Below, one piece after another: positions 18,189-26,664 of a stretch of 64,000 bases of DNA. A program made the position numbers and the translations under genes. The number at the start of each line of letters is the position of its first letter. Position 1 is the stretch's first letter. Origin of the DNA: Nocardia vinacea (GTDB lineage Bacteria > Actinomycetota > Actinomycetes > Mycobacteriales > Mycobacteriaceae); the NCBI RefSeq assembly GCF_035920345.1, contig NZ_CP109149.1, forward strand, positions 5,084,001 to 5,148,000, given 5' to 3'. The notes beneath the pieces were generated by a model, which had not been told where the DNA came from, did not search any database, and saw only the letters and a list, made by a program, of their open reading frames with translations.

Positions 18189-18938
18189 ATGACAAACAAC
18201 CTCGAAGGTCGCACCGCAGTAGTCACCGGCGCATCAAGTGGTATCGGCGCGGCCACCGCCCGACAGCTCGCACACAACGGCGCCCGCGTCGCCCTGCTCG
18301 GCCGTCGCAAGGATCGGATCGAAGAACTGGCGGCCGAGATCGGCGGACCGACCCTCGCGGTGGTCGCCGATGTGGCCGATCGGCAGTCAATGCGCGACGC
18401 CGCGGCGACGGTGCGCGCGGCATTCGGCCCGGTCGACCTGGTGGTCGCGAATGCGGGCGTCATGCTCGCCGCGCCGTTCGAAGCCGCGGACACCGGCGAA
18501 TGGGATCAGATGGTGGGTACCAATATCAACGGATTGCTCTACACCGGAAGAGCTTTCATCGATGACCTGCTCGCCGCGGCACGCGCTGGCCGCCGCGCGG
18601 ATCTGGTACATGTCGGCTCGATCGGCGGGCATACCGTCTTTCCCAACTACGGCGTCTACACCGCGACGAAGGCCGCGGTTGCCCATCTCACTCGCAATCT
18701 GCGCGCGGAACTCGGCCCGCGCGGTGTCCGGGTGAAGAACATCGAACCCGGATTCGTCGAAACCGAACTCGGTGCGGGGATGCGCGATGAAGAGCAGCGG
18801 GCCGGGCTCACCCAGTGGCGCAATGAACTCGAAATCCTGCGTTCCGACGATATCGCCGATGCGATCGCCTACGCCGTCGCCGCACCGCCGCGGGTCAATG
18901 TGGCCGAGCTCATCGTCGTGCCGACCCAGCAGGGCTGA
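18189..18938 (+). CDS. Short-chain dehydrogenase/reductase (SDR)
   Basis: A 249-residue classical SDR. TGASSGIG binds the cofactor, VANAGV is the NAG motif, and the active site is Ser in VHVGSIGG with YTATK (Tyr and Lys). NADP(H) preference is suggested by LLGRRKDR after the second strand. ATG 18189 is used; an earlier in-frame start lacks support. It is divergent from an XRE-MmyB regulator, which likely senses a substrate or oxidant and controls it. The substrate is unknown. Confidence 0.92.
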   Translation: MTNNLEGRTAVVTGASSGIGAATARQLAHNGARVALLGRRKDRIEELAAEIGGPTLAVVADVADRQSMRDAAATVRAAFGPVDLVVANAGVMLAAPFEAADTGEWDQMVGTNINGLLYTGRAFIDDLLAAARAGRRADLVHVGSIGGHTVFPNYGVYTATKAAVAHLTRNLRAELGPRGVRVKNIEPGFVETELGAGMRDEEQRAGLTQWRNELEILRSDDIADAIAYAVAAPPRVNVAELIVVPTQQG

Positions 18939-18947
18939 ACGGGATGC

Positions 18948-18973
18948 GGCGGACGTCCTTCCGGACGTCCGCC
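18948..18973. terminator. Bidirectional hairpin terminator between SDR and phosphotransferase-like gene
   Basis: An 11-bp perfect stem closes on the tetraloop TTCC, with GGACGTCC on the inner arm. It lies between the convergent ends of the SDR gene (18938) and the APH-like gene (18992). There is no long T tract, so it is a hairpin-only terminator of the actinobacterial kind. Confidence 0.65.
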
Positions 18974-18991
18974 CGCTCCGTCAGAAGCGCG

Positions 18992-19891
18992 TTATGACAG
19001 CGCTGCCCATCCGTCCCACACCCGTGGGCCGATATCGCCGCGCATACAGGCCAGGCGAAGATCCGCCTGCTCCTGGTACTCCGAATTCGCGGCGGCCGCC
19101 TGTGCGGCCATGGTCGCCATCCGGAACTCCCGGATATCGCGCAGCAGGTAGAAGCCGTCCCAGCGCATCACGTCACAGCCGTAGGCCTGGCAGTACTCGG
19201 CATACTGCGCATCGGTGATCCAGCCGAACGACGCGCATTCGATCGCCGCATGCACCAGATCCCATTCCGGCGGGCCGATCGATACCAGTCCGGTATCGAG
19301 CAGGATCACGCTGTCGTCCTCCGCGACGACCACATTGCCACTCCACGCGGCGCCGTGGATGACGGACCACGGCCGTCCGTTCGGCAGCGCGGCCCAGCGA
19401 CCCCGAAGTTCCGCCAAATGCCTTCGCAGCCAGGATCTGTCGTCCGTGCTCATGGTGTGCGCGGCTTCGATGCGTTCATCGAGTCCGACGAATGGGGCCA
19501 CCTGTCCGATTTCCATATCGGTCGGCGGCGCCAGCCCGTGCAGCCGCGTCAGCGCCGCAGCCACCTCCGCGGGTGTGCCAGCGCGGTGCTGCGGCAACTC
19601 GTACCAGAAGGTCACCGCGCGACCGTCCACCACCACCGGCTGCGGAAGATCGGAAACCACCTGTGCCACTGGAATTCCGGCGGACTCCAGCCATCGAGCG
19701 ACATCGACCGCACGCTTGGCGGCACCCTCCTGTCCCGGAGCGCCGATCCGCGCTATCACACCTCCGGGCAGCCGGTAGTCGATCTCGTCCGTCACTCGAA
19801 GTAGTTGGGCCCCTGCGGCATTGATGCCCACGCCCGCGCAGGCGACCCGCAGCATCGACCACGTATCGTTACCAAGCCGCATCGCGGTCAT
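18992..19891 (-). CDS. Aminoglycoside phosphotransferase-fold protein lacking the catalytic Asp
   Basis: A 299-residue protein of the APH/choline kinase fold. The glycine-rich and lysine regions are loose, but IHGAAWSGNVVV aligns with the Brenner motif HGDxxxxN, and ILLDTGLVSIGPPEWDLV supplies the metal-binding Asp. At the catalytic base (about residue 181) the sequence has Ala (codon GCC) where the family has Asp (GAC or GAT). Transfer of phosphate is therefore doubtful and this may be a pseudokinase or a mutated copy. ATG 19891 is preferred to the longer upstream form. It faces the SDR across a hairpin and is divergent from the broken acyl carrier gene. Confidence 0.82.
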   Translation of the reverse strand: MTAMRLGNDTWSMLRVACAGVGINAAGAQLLRVTDEIDYRLPGGVIARIGAPGQEGAAKRAVDVARWLESAGIPVAQVVSDLPQPVVVDGRAVTFWYELPQHRAGTPAEVAAALTRLHGLAPPTDMEIGQVAPFVGLDERIEAAHTMSTDDRSWLRRHLAELRGRWAALPNGRPWSVIHGAAWSGNVVVAEDDSVILLDTGLVSIGPPEWDLVHAAIECASFGWITDAQYAEYCQAYGCDVMRWDGFYLLRDIREFRMATMAAQAAAANSEYQEQADLRLACMRGDIGPRVWDGWAALS

Positions 19892-20031
19892 CTGCCCATG
19901 GTAACGGTTCGATCTGACGAATTGCATTGATTCACAACCAATCTGACTTGCCATGCCCGGCAACCAGGTCGTTTGGATCGCCTCGAGTCTGCTCGAGGTC
20001 CACGCCTGGGTACACGGGCCAGAGTCTTCGC

Positions 20032-20452
20032 ATGCGAGCCGAAGATCTTACGGCCGTGGTCATTACGTCCGTCACGGACGCGAACGGCGGCCTGGAAGAA
20101 ACCCGGATCAGCCCGGAGTCGTCGCTGATCGACGAACTCGGCGCTGAGTCGATCGACCTGTTGGATATGTGGTTTCGCATCCACCGGGACTCCGGTGTGG
20201 AGATCTCCGGCACCGATGTCGCCGCGCTGTTGCGAGGTGACATTCCGGACGACGAATTCGCCAAGCGTGGTGGGGTTGGCCCATCTCGAGCGAGTACTAC
20301 CGCAGTTCCGTCGCGATTCACTGGCCGACCCACTGCGAAATGACCAGGTGCACAGTCCGGTAACCGTAGGCAATCTGATCGATCTGGTGCATTCGCTGGC
20401 GGCGCAGCACAGAACCGAGGCTACGCCGCTGGAGGTGGAAACAGAACCCTGA
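20032..20452 (+). pseudogene. Acyl carrier protein gene broken by one extra G
   Basis: The first 80 codons encode an acyl carrier protein: LGAESIDLLD carries the Ser40 that would hold phosphopantetheine, followed by the usual acidic helix. At the G run 20272-20275 the frame shifts; the sequence continues in the next frame as GLAHLERVLPQF and later VHSPVTVGNLIDLVHSLA to a stop at 20452. Removing one G from the run joins the two parts into a protein of about 139 residues. As read, the first frame ends at 20343 with an unrelated tail. Either a true frameshift or a sequencing error in the homopolymer would explain it. It neighbours other decayed genes, which favours real decay. Confidence 0.75.
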
Positions 20453-20735
20453 TCGCGCGGATTCAGGCTATTGGGGTCACCCGGACCGCGCCGAAATCCC
20501 GGCACTCGCACTGGGCATGTGGCGCGGCGAGTCGCTGGCCGGACAGCGATTGGACTCGGAGGTTCCGGGAAAGCGCCGGCTCCGTCACGAGGCGCTCCTC
20601 GAATGGGCAGATGCCGATCTGCGCCTCGGCAATCTCAAATCGTTGCGGCCGAGCTGCGCAAGGCACTGTGGAGTGTCGACCCGAGCCCGGCGAGTTGCAC
20701 GACCTGCTTCTGTGCTCGAAATCCACCGCCTAAAT
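20453..20735 (+). pseudogene. Remnant of a SARP-type regulator (BTAD fragment)
   Basis: No intact frame is present, but three frames together spell part of a bacterial transcriptional activation domain. One frame reads ALALGMWRGESLAGQRLDSE and HEALLEWADADLRLGN, another AAELRKALWSVDPSP, and a third GELHDLLLC followed by a stop. Intact domains have the same order: LWRGEPLA, a helical RxxALE-type stretch, then ELGIDPSPELxxLH. The DNA-binding part and everything after the BTAD are missing. The fragment starts directly after the broken acyl carrier gene. Confidence 0.6.
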
Positions 20736-20762
20736 GGCAAATATCTGACTACCTACGGTCTG

Positions 20763-21119
20763 CTAGCCTGACTCGCCCGGGCCGACCGTGAACGGGACGC
20801 TGCGACCGCGGGCGTCCAACCTGCCATCACCCCAACTCGCGCTGCCGTAGGCGTCGACTTCGATGGCGTACTCACCGTCGGCCAGATCAGCTGGTAGCTG
20901 CACCGTTGCCGACGGCTGTCGGTCCACGAGGACCAGGTACGTCCGCTGCGGATCGCCGCCGAGCGCTACCAGGAAGATCCGCGCGTACTCGAACTTCTTG
21001 CGGGCAGCCGATGCGTTGGCGGCCGACCACGTGATGCCGAGCGCTCGGCGCCCGGTATCGGTGAACTCGACGGCGACTCGCAATGTCGCCTCGCCCTCCA
21101 GCCCGGCCTGGTACCGCAC
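20763..21119 (-). CDS. Hypothetical protein, beta-rich
   Basis: A 118-residue protein from GTG 21119 with GAGGAGG nicely spaced upstream. Alternating hydrophobic residues (RIFLVALGG, TYLVLVD, ATVQLPADLADGEYAIEVDAYG) suggest a beta-sandwich, perhaps immunoglobulin-like. No signal peptide, membrane segment or known motif is seen. It is head to head with the serine-hydrolase-like gene, and the end of the SARP remnant lies 28 bases away. Function unknown. Confidence 0.6.
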   Translation of the reverse strand: MRYQAGLEGEATLRVAVEFTDTGRRALGITWSAANASAARKKFEYARIFLVALGGDPQRTYLVLVDRQPSATVQLPADLADGEYAIEVDAYGSASWGDGRLDARGRSVPFTVGPGESG

Positions 21120-21236
21120 GGCTTCCTCCTCGTGTGCCTGCTACGTCGCATTATCTTCCGGGCCGGGTCGGCGGCGCGTAAATTTCAGCCCACGCGGTTT
21201 CCAGCTGATCCATGCATATGAAGGGATCACCCAGAT

Positions 21237-22409
21237 ATGTGTGTTGCGAGTCGCCAGTGGATCCACAGCGCAGCTTCGGTTGCACTCAGCGTCATGATCG
21301 TCCTCGCTGCCGTCTCCTGCGGATCGGATCACGAACACAGAGCACAGGATTCGGCTGTCCCGCAAACGGACAGCCCCGAAGCCACGCGAATCGTGGACAT
21401 CGTCCGCGGCAAAATGACCGAACTCGATCTCAGCGCAGCCGTATTCGGAGTATGGCGCGGCGATAAGCAGATCGCCTCGGGCGCACTCGGCGGCTCCCCG
21501 CTCGGAGTTCCGGCGACACTCGACATGCAGGTGCGAGTCGGCCAGCCGATGGAACCCATGCTCTCGACGGTGCTGCTACAGCTGAACAAGGAAGGCGTCG
21601 CTCGGCTCGACGAACCGATTACCAAGTGGGTGCCGGATTTTCCCCGTGCCGACCAGATCACGCCGCGGATGCTCGCCAATGGCACCTCTGGCATCTCGGA
21701 CTACGTGACCGATCCCGCGTTCCTGAAGACTTTCTACGCGAACCCGATCAAGGGTTTCACCAGCCAGGAGCTCTTCGACCTGGCCAATGCGCGCCCGCCG
21801 CTATTCGCACCGGGTTCCAGCTTTTCCTACGCCCACAGTGATTTGGTCGTACTCGGCGTAGTGCTGGAGAAGGCCACCGGCAAGTCGCTCGGCGATCTGA
21901 TTCAGCAGCGCGTCCTCGATCCGCTCGGTATGAAGCAGAGCCGAGTGATGCTGACGCCGCAGATGGTCGAGCCGAGCCTGCACGGTTACACCAATGAGCG
22001 CGGTGTTTTCGAGGACTCCACATTCTGGAATCCCACGGCATTCCTGCACAGCGGCAATATGAACAGCACGGTTCCCGACATCGCTCTATGGGTGCGCGCT
22101 CTCGCCGACGGGAAGCTGTTGCCCACCGAAATATTCAAGGAGATGATGGCGCCCTCGACAGCAGGTCTGGGCCCACTCACCAAACAAAAGTTCTTCGCCT
22201 ACGGCGCCGCCCATATCGACGACTGGCTGTTCATGAACCCGGCATTCGGCGGGTACAACGGTGTGGTCTTCTACGACACGGTTACCAAGACCATGATCGT
22301 CCTGTACTGCACGCTCGGCCCCAGGGCCGATGCCAACGTCGACAACGCCATTCCTATCGGCACAGAGCTGGGCAAACTTCTCGTGCCGGACCGCCCGCCG
22401 CGTATCTGA
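21237..22409 (+). CDS. Serine-hydrolase (class C beta-lactamase fold) lipoprotein without active-site residues
   Basis: A 390-residue lipoprotein (lipobox ending at Cys28) of the beta-lactamase/DD-peptidase fold. It aligns along its length with the active paralogue encoded at 23087-24385. Where that protein has RVGSNTKTM, this one has RVGQPMEPM, so both Ser and Lys of SxxK are replaced (Gln103, Glu106). The YSN motif is YAH, and the HDG motif near the C-terminus is FGG. The fold appears intact and the frame is open, so it may be a non-catalytic, perhaps binding, protein rather than simple decay. The two paralogues flank a broken monooxygenase and face each other. Confidence 0.82.
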   Translation: MCVASRQWIHSAASVALSVMIVLAAVSCGSDHEHRAQDSAVPQTDSPEATRIVDIVRGKMTELDLSAAVFGVWRGDKQIASGALGGSPLGVPATLDMQVRVGQPMEPMLSTVLLQLNKEGVARLDEPITKWVPDFPRADQITPRMLANGTSGISDYVTDPAFLKTFYANPIKGFTSQELFDLANARPPLFAPGSSFSYAHSDLVVLGVVLEKATGKSLGDLIQQRVLDPLGMKQSRVMLTPQMVEPSLHGYTNERGVFEDSTFWNPTAFLHSGNMNSTVPDIALWVRALADGKLLPTEIFKEMMAPSTAGLGPLTKQKFFAYGAAHIDDWLFMNPAFGGYNGVVFYDTVTKTMIVLYCTLGPRADANVDNAIPIGTELGKLLVPDRPPRI

Positions 22410-22420
22410 CGCCAAAATGT

Positions 22421-23069
22421 TCAGCGGAACGTCGTTTTCAGGTAATCGGTGACGTCGGCACTGCTCGCGGTAGGCCGGGCGAACCCGAGATAGCCGTCCG
22501 GACGGACGAAAAATACCGAGCGGTGCCCCGCACGGTAGCTGTGCGCGAATTTTCCGGCGGTATCGCGGATGAGCGGCAGGATCGTCTCGGCGACATCGGC
22601 TTGTGGTGCAGCGATGAGATAAGCATCGAGATGACCGTGCGCCGCAACGTTTGCGGCAGCCCTGCGCGCCGGTCGGCGGATGAATGTGCGCGGCATCGCC
22701 CGCGACGAAAACCCTTCCGCGACTGTAGGAATCGACGATCCGGTGGCTGATCCGAAATACCGACGACCACCCGATGAATTCGAACGGCACGTTCGACGGC
22801 AGCAACAAATCCATCCGCGCGACCTCGGCACCGTTGACATAGAGGATCTGGCCGCGCAATTGGATCGCCGCGTCCAGCACCTGACGCAGTACGCCCATAC
22901 CCTCGAACACTTCGAGCGTGCGGGGTTGGATACCAACGGCTTTCGCGTACCGGGGCGGTTCCAGCAGTGGGTCGACGATCCGACACGACACTCCCCTGCG
23001 GCGCAGCTCGATCACCGCGGTCAGGCCGATCGGACCTGCACCTGCGATGAGTACGGCGGTCTCATCCAT
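22421..23069 (-). pseudogene. FAD-dependent aromatic monooxygenase, truncated and frameshifted
   Basis: The reading frame from 23069 opens with the FAD motif LIAGAGPIGL and continues to RVFVAGDAAHIHPPTGAQG, the second FAD motif of phenol-hydroxylase-type enzymes. About 150 residues normally between them are absent. After GAQG the frame breaks; the C-terminal thioredoxin-like end continues in another frame as FFVRPDGYLGFARP to a stop at 22421. Intact family members have about 480-550 residues; only about 215 remain in pieces. This is a decayed gene with internal deletions. Its original substrate is unknown. Confidence 0.8.
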
Positions 23070-23086
23070 CCGACATCACCGTCATG

Positions 23087-24385
23087 TCATCGACCGGGGG
23101 TAGTCGTCTCGGTGGTGCTGGTCGGACTCGCGCCAGTGGTCGCCACATCCTTCCCCGGCAGGGCATCAGCACCGTAGAAGGTCGGCAGCATGCCTTTGAC
23201 CAGCACCAGGGCGGACCCCTCACCCGACGGAACCGTCGCAAGGTTCGTGGCAACCACGATCGTTAGGTCCGATGCCGGGTCATGGCCCATGAAGGTCATG
23301 AAACCCGGGAGCTGACCGTCGTGTCCGATGAGGTGGGTACCGAATCGCACGATGCCGAGGCCGTATCCGGCTTGGTCCGGATTGGCGGGATCGATCGGCT
23401 GAATGCTGTCCAACCGAGTCTTCTGCATCTTCGCATCGAGCAGGCCACCGCCGACGAGCGCCTTCACATACGTCGCCATATCGGCGGCCGTCGAGATCGC
23501 ACCACCGGCGGTCCACGCCCAAGACACGTTGGTATTTGTTTGGTTGCTCGGTTTCAGGGTGCCCGCGAAGGCCTCGGCCTGTTCCGCGGGAGGAAGTGCG
23601 TACGTGTCGATGGTGGAAACGTTGGTGCCGAAGGCATAGCCCTGGGGATGCGGATCCGGAATCGAGGAGTCCGTGGGCGCGGGCAGTGATGTGTGCTCGA
23701 GGCTCAGCGGTTCGAAGATGCGCTTCTGAAAACTCTCGGCGGCCGTCATTTTCGTGAGCTTCTCGATGACCAGACCGAGCAGGATGAAGTTCGTATTGCT
23801 GTATTCGAACTTTTCCCCGGGCTGGAAGTTCACCGGGTGCGCGAACGCGATGGCCAGCAATTCCTCCGGCGTCCATACCTTCTGCGGCTCGTTGTCGAGT
23901 GCGGCATTGAACTGCGGGTCGAAGGTGTAACTGTATAGCCCGCTTCGCATTTCGTTCAGCTGAGCAATCGTGATCCGATCACCGTTCGGCACGCCGGGCC
24001 AATACTTGTCGATGGGGTCGTCGAGCGAGAGCTTGCCATCCTGCGCCAGCTGCAGGATGGCCGTCGAAGTCATCGTCTTGGTATTACTGCCGACGCGAAA
24101 ATAGTCGTCGACTTTGATCGGCTCGCTCGTGTCGATGGCTCGGGTACCGAATGCCGCGGCCCAATCGCCTTGCTTCGGCGATTTGACAACCACCACAGCG
24201 CCCGGAATGGCATTGTCCTTCATCAGCGTGGTTATCACCGGCCGGATAGCGGCGGCGTATGCGGGCTCGGCACCCGACGTGGTCGATTGCGTGGAAGTTC
24301 CGGTGGTGTCCGTCGACGTTCCGCAACCCGTGGCGATCAACAGCCCGGCCGCAACGCACGCGGCGATGCCTGTCCTGTGTCCCAT
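23087..24385 (-). CDS. Serine hydrolase lipoprotein, class C beta-lactamase/DD-peptidase family
   Basis: A 432-residue exported lipoprotein: lipobox ending at Cys21 after GLLIATG, then a Thr/Ser-rich linker. The catalytic domain has S100-N-T-K103 (SxxK), YSN at 195-197 and a late HDGQLPG that replaces KTG, as in D-aminopeptidase/esterase EstB-like members. It may act on cell-wall peptides or esters at the membrane surface. It ends 17 bases before the broken monooxygenase. The paralogue at 21237 lacks all these residues, so this one is the active copy of the pair. Confidence 0.9.
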   Translation of the reverse strand: MGHRTGIAACVAAGLLIATGCGTSTDTTGTSTQSTTSGAEPAYAAAIRPVITTLMKDNAIPGAVVVVKSPKQGDWAAAFGTRAIDTSEPIKVDDYFRVGSNTKTMTSTAILQLAQDGKLSLDDPIDKYWPGVPNGDRITIAQLNEMRSGLYSYTFDPQFNAALDNEPQKVWTPEELLAIAFAHPVNFQPGEKFEYSNTNFILLGLVIEKLTKMTAAESFQKRIFEPLSLEHTSLPAPTDSSIPDPHPQGYAFGTNVSTIDTYALPPAEQAEAFAGTLKPSNQTNTNVSWAWTAGGAISTAADMATYVKALVGGGLLDAKMQKTRLDSIQPIDPANPDQAGYGLGIVRFGTHLIGHDGQLPGFMTFMGHDPASDLTIVVATNLATVPSGEGSALVLVKGMLPTFYGADALPGKDVATTGASPTSTTETTTPGR

Positions 24386-24673
24386 AACGCTCCGTCCGAG
24401 GTTTGCTGGAACGTGGCTATGTAGCGCGGTGCAACACTAACTCCGTGCGATACGGTTTCGGGCCGGAATGCCGGGCGACCCGTCAGCTGCTCATTGCCAC
24501 GTCCTCCGGCAGCGACGCAACGAGTTCCACTCGGACGGTCCGCACGCGCGACGATGCTCCGACCTTTCCGAATTCTCGGCGCGGCCTGCGCCGATGTGAT
24601 CCGCGTCTCAGGTACCGTGCGACGACCTACGCCCGGGCCATGAGCGGCTCGGTCGGCACAGCGAAAGGCGGGC

Positions 24674-25111
24674 ATGATGGGCGGACTCTCGCGCGGGGCG
24701 GCCGGTGTGGCGCTGGCGGCGGCGTGTCTGGCAGTACCGACAACCTTGGCACCCCAAGCGAATGCGATGATCGCCCCGACGCTGTCAGTGGCGATGGTCG
24801 GCCCGGCACTCGGTGCGAACAGTGTCGCGGCAGTCGGCTGTGGACAGACGGCGCAGGCGACGGTGCAGCGCCCCGACGGCACTCCGGTGCAAAGCGGTGT
24901 CGTCGAATTCACGAGCCGCCTGCCCGGCCTGGGCGGGAATATCGTCGGGACCGTGCCGGTCACCAACGGCACCGCGAGCATCCTCTGGATTCCGGACATC
25001 GTGGGCCAGCACATCGTCAGCGCCGTCTACTACGACGGCCTGCCCGACTACCAACCAGCAGCCGGGTACACCACCGTCACCGCAGTAAACCTCGGCGGCG
25101 TCTGCGTGTAG
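24674..25111 (+). CDS. Secreted Ig-like domain protein
   Basis: A 145-residue protein with a signal peptide (GGLSRGAAGVALAAACLAV then cleavage near ANA) and one extracellular domain. QATVQRPDGTPVQSGVVEF and TNGTASILWIPDIVGQH follow the pattern of bacterial Ig-like (Big_3/Invasin-like) domains, with two Cys residues that could form a disulfide. ATG 24674 or 24677 follows AAAGGCGGG. It ends 25 bases before a strong hairpin terminator. Such small secreted Ig-like proteins are frequent in Nocardia; their targets are unknown. Confidence 0.8.
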   Translation: MMGGLSRGAAGVALAAACLAVPTTLAPQANAMIAPTLSVAMVGPALGANSVAAVGCGQTAQATVQRPDGTPVQSGVVEFTSRLPGLGGNIVGTVPVTNGTASILWIPDIVGQHIVSAVYYDGLPDYQPAAGYTTVTAVNLGGVCV

Positions 25112-25136
25112 TTCCGAACGATCCACCGAAACGACG

Positions 25137-25164
25137 AAGGCCCGGTCCGTGTGGACCGGGCCTT
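25137..25164. terminator. Strong terminator shared by the Ig-like gene and ssrA
   Basis: A perfect 12-bp stem (arms 25137-25148 and 25153-25164, inner sequence CCCGGTCC) closes on GTGT. The plus side runs into TTTTC, giving a classic terminator for the Ig-like gene. On the minus side it follows the 3' end of ssrA within five bases, where the tail is weaker (TTCGTCGTTT). Confidence 0.85.
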
Positions 25165-25168
25165 TTCG

Positions 25169-25537
25169 TGGAGCTGCCGGGAATCGAACCCGGGTCCTCC
25201 GCCGCGTCTTCAGGGCTTCTCCGTGTGCAGTTCGCTAGGTCTCTACTCGGATCTCCGGGTCTCGCGAACAAGCTCGGATGACGATCCCAGTCGCTGTTGG
25301 ATGTCCCGTCCGACTCCGCGACCGAGCCGGACGGTAATTCCCTCTAGCTGATGCCAGTACCCGGGTCGAGGGACGAACCCGGACTGACAGAGACGACCTG
25401 CTACTTAGGCAGCGAGGGCGTACTCGCGCTGATTGGAATCGGCGCTTAATTGGTTGCAACGACGCTTACGGTGGTCTCTTGCCTGCACCGACACGCTTCC
25501 CCTAAATCTACGTACGCAGTCGAAACCGTTCAGCCCC
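25169..25537 (-). ncRNA. ssrA: tmRNA (ssrA)
   Basis: Transfer-messenger RNA for trans-translation, acting with SmpB encoded 1.1 kb away on the same strand. The 5' GGGGCTG pairs with the 3' CAGCTCC, including the G-U third pair needed for alanine charging. The T arm reads GGTTCGATTCCCGG, and CCA is not encoded after the discriminator A. The tag frame runs from 25443 to the stop at 25405 and encodes ADSNQREYALAA, with the typical ALAA end recognised by proteases. Pseudoknot arms are visible as GC-rich repeats. The 5' leader contains the hairpin CCCGACA-AGG-TGTCGGG. Length, about 369 bases, is normal for actinobacteria. Confidence 0.97.
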
Positions 25538-25800
25538 GTACGTCCCGACACCTTGTCGGGCTAGTTACTTTAACACTCGGCCATGCCGCGTTCATTCCAT
25601 TATCCATGCCGCGCGAATCACGCTCCCGACCTGCACGTATGTGGTCGCCCCCCGACCCAGCCCATCGCTGTCACCCGAGTCGGACCAAGATCAATGAGGC
25701 GCTGTTTTCGCGCCGGCCCCGGAGCGCTCCACCATGAGCTCGCCTCGACCTTGGTCAGGCGAACTTTGATGGGTGCGACTGGGCGACGGACGAACGGTGA
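25538..25800. other. Non-coding space upstream of ssrA
   Basis: No convincing gene is seen in these 263 bases. On the minus strand the first part holds the leader and probable promoter of ssrA (TTAAAGTAACTAG about 35-40 bases before the mature 5' end). The remainder separates it from the EamA gene and contains only a weak GGCGC-TGTTTTC-GCGCC hairpin. Confidence 0.5.
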
Positions 25801-26664
25801 TCAGGCCGCAGCGATCAACCCGACCGAGGCCAATGCCAACACCATCCCGACCTGCTGCTGCCGACCCACCCGTTCCCCGAGCAGCACCATTGCCAGCAGG
25901 ACGGTCGCGGCCGGATACAGCGAACCGATCACGCTCACCAGCGACAGCAGCGAACCGTGGAAGGCATACAGCAGTGCGGCATTCGCGATGGTGTCCAGCA
26001 CCGCGATATAGGCCGCCAACCGCAGTGGTTCACCGCGCAGCGGCCGGAACTCCCCCGCTGATAAGGCGATCAGCCAGACCATCGGGCTTGCCGCACCGCG
26101 TTGGGCCAGCAGCGGCCAGACCCCGGCGCTCGCGTGAGTTTCGTGCAGGAAGACGAACGCGAGTCCGAAGGCCGCGCCAGAGCCGATGGTGAGCAGCGCG
26201 ACTTTCCTGGTGAAGCGCAGCTCACGCCCGCCGATGATCTCCTCAGTGACGTCATCGGGTGACTCACGGCTCACCAGGTACACCGCGCCGAGTGCAAACA
26301 CGATGCCGGCGATTGCGAGCGGACCGGGGCGCTCGCCGATCACCAGACCGACCAGCACCGGAATACCCGCCACCAACAGCGCTGTCAGCGGCGACACCAC
26401 CGCCATCGGACCGCTGGCCAGCGCGGCATAGAACCACCACACCGCGAAGCCGCTCGCCACACCGGCCGCGAGTCCCCACAGCATCGATGCGGTGTCCGGG
26501 GTTCCACCGACCAGTGGTAGCAGCGCGAGGACGAACAGCGTCGACATCGGATAGGAGACGACCACGACACGCAGGGCAGTCACCCGTCGCGACGCAACAC
26601 CACCGAAGAAATCACTCACGCCGTAGCCGACTGCGGCGACCAGCGCAAGGAGGACAGCGGTCAA
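25801..26664 (-). CDS. EamA-family transporter
   Basis: A 287-residue, ten-helix drug/metabolite transporter starting with [23 protein letters not shown], the EamA pattern with an early GxSxFF motif. It starts with TTG 26664 that overlaps the smpB stop (TTGA), so translation is coupled to smpB. It lies between smpB and ssrA, separating the two trans-translation genes. No functional link to ribosome rescue is evident; the overlap may just be a compact operon. Substrate unknown. Confidence 0.85.
   Translation of the reverse strand: MTAVLLALVAAVGYGVSDFFGGVASRRVTALRVVVVSYPMSTLFVLALLPLVGGTPDTASMLWGLAAGVASGFAVWWFYAALASGPMAVVSPLTALLVAGIPVLVGLVIGERPGPLAIAGIVFALGAVYLVSRESPDDVTEEIIGGRELRFTRKVALLTIGSGAAFGLAFVFLHETHASAGVWPLLAQRGAASPMVWLIALSAGEFRPLRGEPLRLAAYIAVLDTIANAALLYAFHGSLLSLVSVIGSLYPAATVLLAMVLLGERVGRQQQVGMVLALASVGLIAAA

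Noticed and set aside
24403..25281. A 292-codon plus-strand frame running from the serine-hydrolase start across the Ig-like gene into ssrA
   Set aside because: It overlaps a clear secreted protein in another frame and the tmRNA gene, and it is Arg-rich without motifs.
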